Positions 32,357-38,248 of a DNA stretch of 38,248 nt are shown in pieces. The notes beneath the pieces are model-generated. The model made no database searches. It saw only the letters and a program-made list of their open reading frames with translations, and was not told where the DNA came from. Numbering within the stretch: position 1 is the stretch's first letter; each line of letters starts with the position of its first letter. This DNA is from Acidobacteriota bacterium (lineage in GTDB: Bacteria > Acidobacteriota > Blastocatellia > RBC074): positions 1 to 38,248 of the forward strand of contig JAHBSF010000055.1 of NCBI GenBank assembly GCA_019639255.1, given 5' to 3'. Both the position numbers and the translations under genes were made by a program.

Positions 32357-33738
32357 TGCCGCAACCCTTCTTTGAGCCATTCCACGATCATCGGCTCGAA
32401 CTTTTCGTCGAGCTCAAAAAGCTGATAACCGATTGCCCCTCCCTCATACACGACCATGCGCGTGAGCTTGTCCGGAGTCGCTGCGTAAAGTTTCCGCATA
32501 GCCTCGGTTACCTGTTTGTGGCCCGTGCAGGAGACATACAATACGTGTACGTCGCCGCTCGTCAGATACGAGCTTTCCCGATCATTGATGGGTATATAAC
32601 CCGTTAATAGCGCCAATGCTTTTACACGCGCATCGCCGATCGAACCTCGCACGGCGTACTCCGCTCCGTGAATGATCCCGACAAGACCGATCCGACCGGC
32701 GTCGACTCCGGGTTGGTTCGCCAGATAATCAATTGCGGCTTTTGCGTCATTTCCGCCCTGCGCACGCACTTCCTTTGACAGATCGAAATAGCGCCCCAGG
32801 TTTATGCTCTTTCCGCGCCCGCGCCAGTCGATATTCAGGACGGCGAAACCCGCGCGCACAAGCAATCGCTCCATATCGGCGAATACAAACCGGTCGCTCC
32901 GTCCCGAATGCAGGAGCACTACACCGGGAGATTTCCCGTTTCGGTCATCATCCTTTAAATCCGGCAGCAGGAGATTGCCGAAAATCTTCCAGCCGTCTTC
33001 GGTCAAAAAGGTGACTTCCTGCGCGCGTCCTACTGAAGCAAGCCCCCGCCCCACCCACTGCGCGACGAACCCGGCGATCGAGGGATCGGATTTGATGGAT
33101 GCAAGCCCGCTGCCCCCATCATCGAGTACCTTGATGTCGGAATCGGAGTGCCCGGAAGAAAAGTAGACATCGGTAAGATCCCGCAATGCAGTCTTGTCGC
33201 TGCTGTCCACCACGCAAAGAGTGGGGTTATCCCGCCATTTGGAAAGCAGGGTTTTCGCCTCCGCACTCAGTCTTCCGGAAAACAGCGTAAAAGCTTTTAC
33301 CCGCCATTCGGATCTCGCGCCGAGGATTGCAGCGTCGGCTGCGTCCCGCTCGGCAACAACAGCAATCCGGTCTCCTTGCGCGCCGCACGACGATGCCAGA
33401 TCCGCTATAGCAGTCCTTACTTTTTTGATTGCAGCAGTTTTTCCGGTGCGGTGCGGCAGTTCGACCTGCGATACGCACAGCCGCTCTCCTTCGAAAGCCT
33501 CAACCAGCTTACGCAGTGCAGCGGCATCACTCCCGGCGCCTGTAAAAATCACAACTGCACCGACGGATATTTCCGCTCCGCTGCCGTAGGTCGTCTTGTT
33601 CGCCATACTCATCGACATCAGGATCCAAATTACAAAACAAACGACACGGAACACGCTTAATGAAACCTTAATGGATGGATTCTGCGCCTTCCGCATCTGC
33701 TTTTTGCTTCTTTCAGCTTCTTCCGCGTAACTCATCAT
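32353..33738 (-). CDS. double alpha/beta-hydrolase-fold protein with degenerate first domain
   Basis: 461 residues; an alternative Met one codon later is equally good. The start overlaps the stop of the amidohydrolase-2 gene (ATGA). A hydrophobic segment, VFRVVCFVIWILMSMSMA, is a signal or anchor. The first domain (about 50-225) has lost the TEDGW and RGRG regions and its early strands, keeping a VVAERDAADAAIL elbow (Arg at the nucleophile position) and a late SSDKTALRDL loop. The second domain is complete in fold: LTEDGWKIFGNL, LLHSGRSDRF, NIDWRGRGKS, elbow GIIHG (Ile for Ser), and YEGGAIGYQLF with Ile for His. No triad residue of either domain is fully retained. It is followed by the single-domain paralogue. 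Confidence 0.88.
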   Translation of the reverse strand: MMSYAEEAERSKKQMRKAQNPSIKVSLSVFRVVCFVIWILMSMSMANKTTYGSGAEISVGAVVIFTGAGSDAAALRKLVEAFEGERLCVSQVELPHRTGKTAAIKKVRTAIADLASSCGAQGDRIAVVAERDAADAAILGARSEWRVKAFTLFSGRLSAEAKTLLSKWRDNPTLCVVDSSDKTALRDLTDVYFSSGHSDSDIKVLDDGGSGLASIKSDPSIAGFVAQWVGRGLASVGRAQEVTFLTEDGWKIFGNLLLPDLKDDDRNGKSPGVVLLHSGRSDRFVFADMERLLVRAGFAVLNIDWRGRGKSINLGRYFDLSKEVRAQGGNDAKAAIDYLANQPGVDAGRIGLVGIIHGAEYAVRGSIGDARVKALALLTGYIPINDRESSYLTSGDVHVLYVSCTGHKQVTEAMRKLYAATPDKLTRMVVYEGGAIGYQLFELDEKFEPMIVEWLKEGLRQ

Positions 33739-35228
33739 GAGCAGTGTCGTTGCGCCGCACCTTGAATCACAGTCTCTGCTTCGCCATCGACAACAGTTCC
33801 CTTGAAAAAGTCGGGATTGACTCCGCTAAAAAACTCAACGGGATTTGTGAAAACGAACGCTTTGAAATCCTCTTCAGTAATCAATCCGTCTTCCACAAGT
33901 TCATATGCTTCCTCGACGACGGCAGCCATATCCGGTACATCCCAGTGTGAAATGTCTGAACTGAATATCGCCCGGAGTTTTGCACCGAACCGGTTGACGC
34001 GGTCATTGAAAGCCCAGGCGTTCATCGGATCGTCGGCCTCACAGCCGAAATAGAAACTCTCGACAAACAGCTTCCTGATGTCTTCGGGCCGTTCTATACG
34101 GCAGTGTATCCACTCATCTTTCATCGGCGGATCTTCAAGCATCTCCTCGTTCATACCCGCGCCCGCGCCCAACCCCAACGGGTCTTTTCCAAGCTGGTCG
34201 AGTTTTTCAGCCATCTTTCCGCCGTAACGTTTGAAAAGGTCCACATACAGGCTTCGGTCCAGATTTGCCGGATTCAGATCTTCCAGCGCATTGATGTTTC
34301 GCTTCTCCCAGTGCCCGATCAGATCCGCGTACAGGTTGCACGCCCATCCAACTCCGCCTTCGAGGAAACCGAATTTCAAGCCCGGAAACCGCCGAGTCAC
34401 GCCGCCCATAAAAAGCGACTTGCATACTGCTTCACCCGCTGTAGCGAAATTTCCGATGTGGTTATAACAGTACGTCGAAATCGAATTGTGGCTGCCCCAA
34501 CCCGTTGCTCCGGTGTGGAAACAAGGCGCCACCTTCAATTCAAGGCATTTTTCCCAAACCGGATCGTAATCGTAGGCGCTGTCGATCCCATAGGTATCGA
34601 GCCAGAACGCCCAACGTGCGGCCTGAGGCGATTCGCGCAACACGGCCGGGATCGGACGGCGCACGTATGCCTGCATAAAGATCACCTTCAGCCCCAGCAC
34701 ATTTACTGCGTATTCAAGTTCCTCGATTGCTTCTTCCGGCGTCTGCATCGGGATGATCGCCGCCGCCGTAAGGCGCGAGGAATATTCGCCGTACATTTGG
34801 GCGTAATATGTGTTGTATCCCCGGCACACGGCTCTGCGCACATCCCTGTCCTTGGGATATGTGGCCGTCATACCAACGGAGGGAAACAGAATCGCATAGT
34901 CGATTCCGAATTCGTCCAGGCGTTCATAAAGCAGCCTCGGCAGCGTAGCGGTTGCGCGGTCGAGCGTGTTTTTAGTCGGCGCGCCCCACCACGGCGAACG
35001 CGCTATGCGTTTATCCAGACGCTCCTCCTGTGTGACGTAATCCCAGCCAAAGAGCCTGCTGCCTGCGATTGCTGACAGATAACCGTCAACCATGCCGGCG
35101 CCGCCTACCTGTTTTATGTAATCCAGCACGTCGGGTTCGAACTCGATCATGTGCCCATCCGAGTCGATTACCGGATGACCGACTTTGGCCCTGATTTCAG
35201 CCGACCTTGTTGCCTGTTCAGTTATCAT
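33735..35228 (-). CDS. amidohydrolase-2 family (ACMSD-like) metal enzyme
   Basis: 497 residues from ATG 35228, which has GGAGG at 8 bases; a GTG at 35237 overlaps that site. The fold signature is a TIM-barrel amidohydrolase_2: VIDSDGHMIEFEPDVLDY at the start (the usual HxH region reads DxDGH, common in this branch), YERLDEFGIDYAILFPS, RLTAAAIIPMQTPEEAIEEL, a metal His in VAPCFHTG, FLEGGVGWA and the late SSDISHWDVPDM with the catalytic Asp. Members decarboxylate or hydrolyse aromatic and cyclic acids (ACMSD, LigW, 5-carboxyvanillate decarboxylase). No export signal is seen, so it is cytoplasmic. It lies between the MFS gene (18 bases) and an alpha/beta-hydrolase-like gene. The substrate is unknown. 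Confidence 0.9.
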   Translation of the reverse strand: MITEQATRSAEIRAKVGHPVIDSDGHMIEFEPDVLDYIKQVGGAGMVDGYLSAIAGSRLFGWDYVTQEERLDKRIARSPWWGAPTKNTLDRATATLPRLLYERLDEFGIDYAILFPSVGMTATYPKDRDVRRAVCRGYNTYYAQMYGEYSSRLTAAAIIPMQTPEEAIEELEYAVNVLGLKVIFMQAYVRRPIPAVLRESPQAARWAFWLDTYGIDSAYDYDPVWEKCLELKVAPCFHTGATGWGSHNSISTYCYNHIGNFATAGEAVCKSLFMGGVTRRFPGLKFGFLEGGVGWACNLYADLIGHWEKRNINALEDLNPANLDRSLYVDLFKRYGGKMAEKLDQLGKDPLGLGAGAGMNEEMLEDPPMKDEWIHCRIERPEDIRKLFVESFYFGCEADDPMNAWAFNDRVNRFGAKLRAIFSSDISHWDVPDMAAVVEEAYELVEDGLITEEDFKAFVFTNPVEFFSGVNPDFFKGTVVDGEAETVIQGAAQRHCS

Positions 35229-35246
35229 TATTGCCACCTCCGCAGA

Positions 35247-36581
35247 TCAAACAGCCGTTGCACGCACCGCTCGCACGCTGCTCGGTTTGGCCCACCAGAT
35301 GAGCGCCGCCGAAGCGATCGTCGCCAATACGGTCAATACAAAATGCGGGTTGTAAGACTGCATCGCATCAAACAGCCGCCCACCCAGCCACGCACCGAGT
35401 CCGCCCCCGACGAATCCTCCGATCATCAACACGCCGATGATCGCGCCCAGATGTTTGCCCTGAAAAATATCTCCGGTTGCAGCCATCAGCGCCGGCAAGG
35501 GCATCGCACCGCCGATCCCGTATAGAGTCGCCGACGCGTAAACCAACATCGGGCTGGCGGTCATTCCCGCAGCGTACAGGAACACCAGAAACAGCAGGAA
35601 TATCCCGGCGCTGATCGTCACCGCCATTTCGCGCCCGTAACGGTCTGAAAGCGCTCCGCCCAGAAACCGCCCGAAAATATAAATGACGCCCTGCCACGCG
35701 ACGGCCGATGCTGCCAGCATCGAGCTGTAGCCCTTGTCTTCCAGATAAGCCACCAGTTGAACGTTCACCATCATGTACCCGGCGCCGAATAGCGTAATCA
35801 GCAACGTCAACTGCCAGAACCTTAAAGTGCGCATCGCGCGAAAAACGGTCCAATCAGTAGCCGCCCAGTTGTGATCCACAATCACAAAACCAAATGATCG
35901 CGCCTGCTGCGCCGGGGCTTCGGCCTGACCTTGTACGCGGCGCTTTTCCCACGGCAACCTTTCTTCGGAAAGCGATACGCCGGCTTCTTCGGGACGCCCG
36001 TGCAGAAACAGCAGTATAAGAACAGTTGGAATAACGAATATCACCAGTCCGACTACCAGATATGCGCCGCGCCATCCCGTTGTATCGATCAGGTATTGAA
36101 TCGCCGGGATCGCCGCCTGCCCCAGCCCCTGTCCCGCAGTCACCGCTCCGATTGCAAGCCCTCTGTGGCGCACAAACCAGTTAGAAACAATCGTCGAAAA
36201 AGTCACCAGGTGAATCAGCGACGAACCGACGGAAGCCAGCACTCCGTATGCAAGATAAAACTCCCACGTGCTCGCCATTCGACTCATCCAGAACAAAGCC
36301 ACGGCGGTAACGATAGTTCCGATCGGCATCAGCCATCGCGCCTTGTATCTGTCGATCAACGCGCCCGCAGCCGGACCTGCAAGCCCGTTGACCACCAGGA
36401 ATATCGCTACCGCAATGGCGGTTTCCTCGCGATTCCAGTTCAGGTCCTTCATGATCGCGACGTAGAAGATCGAAAACGATGCAAGCAGCGGCGCAAGCAA
36501 CGTCATTACCGTCAGGCAAACGATTACCACGATCCAACCGTGATATAGCCGATCCTCTTTGCCGTAGTTTGATTCTTCCAT
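35247..36581 (-). CDS. MFS transporter, OFA/monocarboxylate-like (12 TM)
   Basis: 444 residues from ATG 36581, which lies after GGAGGAG. An in-frame start at 36722 would add about 47 residues rich in K, R, N and T that are encoded by an intergenic repeat and are not credible. The mature protein begins near GWIVVIVCLTVMTLLAP and has two six-helix halves with a long charged loop (EEAGVSLSEERLPWEKRR) between them. Motif-A-like loops are GALIDRYKARW and GALSDRYGREM, and a glycine-rich helix, GGFVGGGLGAWLGG, sits near the end. This layout resembles oxalate/formate- and monocarboxylate-type MFS carriers. It probably takes up a small acid feeding the neighbouring amidohydrolases, which is inference. 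Confidence 0.9.
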   Translation of the reverse strand: MEESNYGKEDRLYHGWIVVIVCLTVMTLLAPLLASFSIFYVAIMKDLNWNREETAIAVAIFLVVNGLAGPAAGALIDRYKARWLMPIGTIVTAVALFWMSRMASTWEFYLAYGVLASVGSSLIHLVTFSTIVSNWFVRHRGLAIGAVTAGQGLGQAAIPAIQYLIDTTGWRGAYLVVGLVIFVIPTVLILLFLHGRPEEAGVSLSEERLPWEKRRVQGQAEAPAQQARSFGFVIVDHNWAATDWTVFRAMRTLRFWQLTLLITLFGAGYMMVNVQLVAYLEDKGYSSMLAASAVAWQGVIYIFGRFLGGALSDRYGREMAVTISAGIFLLFLVFLYAAGMTASPMLVYASATLYGIGGAMPLPALMAATGDIFQGKHLGAIIGVLMIGGFVGGGLGAWLGGRLFDAMQSYNPHFVLTVLATIASAALIWWAKPSSVRAVRATAV

Positions 36582-36643
36582 TCGCGTCCGGCTCTCCTCC
36601 TTATCGCCCGTTTTCCCCGTTAGCCTCGCCTGAATCAATCCCC

Positions 36644-36696
36644 TTTTCCGTCTGTTCCGTCTATTTTCGTTTGTTCCGTTATCTCTCTTTTTTTCG
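36644..36696. repeat. half-copy of intergenic repeat (i)
   Basis: TTCCGTCTGTTCCGTCTATTTTCGTTTGTTCCGTTATCTCTCTTTTTTTCG matches one arm of the repeat, with the direct-repeat unit TCCGTCTGTTCCG, but the partner arm is missing. It lies between the amidohydrolase and the MFS gene. Confidence 0.85.
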
Positions 36697-36734
36697 AATT
36701 CGTGTGGATTGATTGGTTCCAACGTACAATTATT

Positions 36735-38123
36735 TCAGGCTGTATCCTGCAGCCTTCGTTCAAGCCAAAGCGGTCTTGTCAGATTCGGCGCTGCGGTCGA
36801 TATACCGTAATCGGGGTTATAATTCCGATCCACTTCACTCCCGTCCTTGAAAATCATCTCCACGCTTTGAAGATTTGCGATGTGTTCAAGCGGATCGGCC
36901 GCAGTAACAACGATGTCTGCAATCTTGCCCGCTGCAATCGTGCCCAGACTCTCGCCCCTGCCGATAAACCGCGCGTTGTCGCGCGTGCCCATCACGATCG
37001 CTTCCATAGGACTGAATCCGGCATCGGTCATAACAACGAGTTCGCGTATGAGGCTCAACCCCGGCACCGCGTATATCGTGTCCGATCCGGCAAGCACTCG
37101 GCCGCCAAGTTCCGCATGCCGCCTGATTACGCGCCGGATCTTTTCGTAACCCGCGGCTATCTGTCTGCTATCGTCTTCGTCGGCGACGTTGAAAATGAAT
37201 GACGCAGCAAGAAACTGTCGGATGAATTCAGGCAGGTACTTGAGTTCGGGAATCCGCGTGTATTCGGCGTCTTCAACTGCAAACTGTTCGCGCCTGTGCG
37301 ATGCCATCCTCCACCACGTGGACAAAGTCGGAATCAACGCAACGTCACGTTCTACAAGCAGACCAATCAGATCCTCGGCCTTTTCAAGATCGATTAGCGC
37401 GAAAGCCTTGAGTTCGGCGATGAACTGCTGCACATCGTTCAAACCCGGTTCGGCGGGTTTGCTGTGTTCGGCTGTTGCTTCTACAACACCAGTGGCGTGT
37501 TCGAGTCCGTCAATCCCGGCAAGCGCCGCCTCGCGCGCATTCGTGTGACCGAGATGACCGGTCACCGGTATCCCAAGCTCGTGCGCAGCCTCGCATACGG
37601 CTGCAAGCAACCCGGGCGTAATCTTCTCCCTTACTTTTATTGCCGACGCTCCGTGCTCTGAAAGCAATCTCACCGCCCGCCGTGCTGCATCCGAGCTCTC
37701 CAGACCTACGTGGTGCTCCCGAAACGGCGGAGGCGCGTCCAGACCGTTGCCGACGTAAACAATCCTAGGCCCCCGTGTTTCACCCCCGTTAATCTCACCG
37801 GCCACGCGCGAGATCCACTCGACGTCGTTGCCCATGTCCTTGACCGTAGTCACGCCGTGCGCCAGAAACAGTTCGCCCATCCATCCCTGATAGTGAACGT
37901 GTACGTCGATCAGTCCCGGCAGAATGAATTTACCCGCAACATCTACAATCCCTGCGTCTGATGGAATGTTCACCGCATCGCGCCGCCCCGCCTCCTCGAT
38001 ACGGTTGCCCGCAACGAGCACGGCTGCGTCGCGAATCGGATTTCCCCCTTCGCCGTCGATCAGCGTGCCTCCGATAAGTACAAATCTGTTGTCGGTTTCC
38101 TTTGTCATAAACGATTTCACCAT
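36735..38123 (-). CDS. metal-dependent amidohydrolase (single domain)
   Basis: 462 residues from ATG 38123; neither this nor Met 38108, which has GGTGA eight bases ahead, has a strong ribosome site. It closely resembles both halves of the fused gene at 28620-31541. Features are LIGGTLIDGEGG, DVHVHYQGWMGELFLAHGVTTVKDMGN with HxH, the Lys in IKVREK, TGHLGHTNAREAALAGIDGLEH and the metal Asp in LAGSDTIYAVPG; it ends LTRPLWLERRLQDTA. All metal ligands are present. No signal peptide is visible, so this copy appears cytoplasmic whereas the fusion has a leader. It is the first gene of the minus-strand run at the right edge of the window. Confidence 0.9.
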   Translation of the reverse strand: MVKSFMTKETDNRFVLIGGTLIDGEGGNPIRDAAVLVAGNRIEEAGRRDAVNIPSDAGIVDVAGKFILPGLIDVHVHYQGWMGELFLAHGVTTVKDMGNDVEWISRVAGEINGGETRGPRIVYVGNGLDAPPPFREHHVGLESSDAARRAVRLLSEHGASAIKVREKITPGLLAAVCEAAHELGIPVTGHLGHTNAREAALAGIDGLEHATGVVEATAEHSKPAEPGLNDVQQFIAELKAFALIDLEKAEDLIGLLVERDVALIPTLSTWWRMASHRREQFAVEDAEYTRIPELKYLPEFIRQFLAASFIFNVADEDDSRQIAAGYEKIRRVIRRHAELGGRVLAGSDTIYAVPGLSLIRELVVMTDAGFSPMEAIVMGTRDNARFIGRGESLGTIAAGKIADIVVTAADPLEHIANLQSVEMIFKDGSEVDRNYNPDYGISTAAPNLTRPLWLERRLQDTA

Positions 38124-38186
38124 CAATTACAGCGGTTTCGATTTTGGTGTTCAGTACTCTGCCAATTAAGTTCTTTGAGTTTTACA

Positions 38187-38232
38187 GCCGCGCAGCGGCG
38201 AAAGATCTGTAGCCTGGTGCGTGAGCGCCAGG
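38187..38232. repeat. two hairpins at the right edge, one with a GNRA-type loop
   Basis: GCCGC-GCA-GCGGC (38187-38199) is followed by CCTGGTGC-GTGA-GCGCCAGG (38213-38232). The second is an eight-base-pair stem, one pair G-U, closed by GTGA. It is upstream of the minus-strand amidohydrolase and may be another REP-like intergenic element or the end of a gene outside the window. The remaining bases, 38124-38186 and 38233-38248, show nothing recognisable. Confidence 0.5.
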
Positions 38233-38248
38233 TCAGCAGAAAAAGAAA

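Noticed and set aside
38124-38186. Promoter with TTGGCA for the right-most amidohydrolase
   Set aside because: No acceptable -10 box follows at normal spacing.
1-38248. tRNA or rRNA genes, insertion sequences, integrases
   Set aside because: No such sequences or transposase-like proteins were recognised on either strand.

Overview
The window reads as one accessory, catabolic-looking region of an uncultured-type diderm bacterium. The evidence for a periplasm is two clear Tat signals on gluconate 2-dehydrogenase subunit 3-like proteins, a Tat-like leader on a TPP enzyme, a lipoprotein box, and CxxCH cytochromes with secretion leaders. The DNA is moderately GC-rich by eye. The mix of FG-GAP repeat protein, GMC oxidoreductases, paralogous amidohydrolases and cytochromes would fit Acidobacteriota or similar soil or marine lineages. 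No rRNA or marker gene is present, so the phylum is not determined.

Layout: 30 protein genes are called. All but one lie on the minus strand and many are packed with 4-bp ATGA overlaps. The exception is a gamma-glutamyltransferase-family gene on the plus strand (4436-6037). No stretch over about 300 bases lacks a gene. Following minus-strand transcription from the right edge, the order is: a metal-dependent amidohydrolase; an MFS transporter; an amidohydrolase-2 enzyme; two alpha/beta-hydrolase-fold proteins; a giant tandem amidohydrolase fusion; a TPP enzyme with a Tat-like leader; a three-CxxCH cytochrome c; another alpha/beta-hydrolase-like protein; a Tat-exported subunit 3-like protein; a Dabb lipoprotein; two GYD proteins; a second Tat-exported subunit 3-like protein followed by a GMC flavoprotein; another double alpha/beta-hydrolase-like protein with a DUF1499 membrane protein; a second GMC flavoprotein; a haem-oxygenase-like diiron protein; a GlcG/HbpS protein; an aspartate-dehydrogenase-like protein; an aldehyde dehydrogenase; an acyl-CoA synthetase; a ketopantoate-reductase-like enzyme; a di-haem cytochrome; an unknown secreted protein; and a 14-TM MFS exporter. 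Beyond the plus-strand gene come a 14-repeat FG-GAP protein and two more alpha/beta-hydrolase-like genes, the last cut by the window edge.

Two themes run through the region. First, a paralogous family of mostly tandem alpha/beta-hydrolase-fold proteins (six loci: 1-659, 721-2208, 18341-19843, 24293-25816, 31550-32356, 32353-33738) has lost the catalytic serine and histidine in nearly every domain while keeping the fold motifs. These look like pseudoenzymes, placed beside secreted redox enzymes and intact amidohydrolases. Second, a family of palindromic AT-richer intergenic repeats (consensus core ATAACGGAACAAACGAAAT and its complement) occurs at nine junctions between genes, with a possible tenth fragment in the linker of the fused amidohydrolase. 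These repeats divide the long gene run into modules, and in one place supply a stop codon.

As inference only: the GMC flavoproteins (with a four-Cys motif), Tat-exported subunit 3-like proteins and CxxCH cytochrome resemble the parts of a periplasmic FAD-dependent alcohol or sugar dehydrogenase. The aldehyde dehydrogenase, acyl-CoA synthetase and other cytoplasmic enzymes could process its products, with the two MFS proteins moving substrates. The substrate cannot be read from the sequence.
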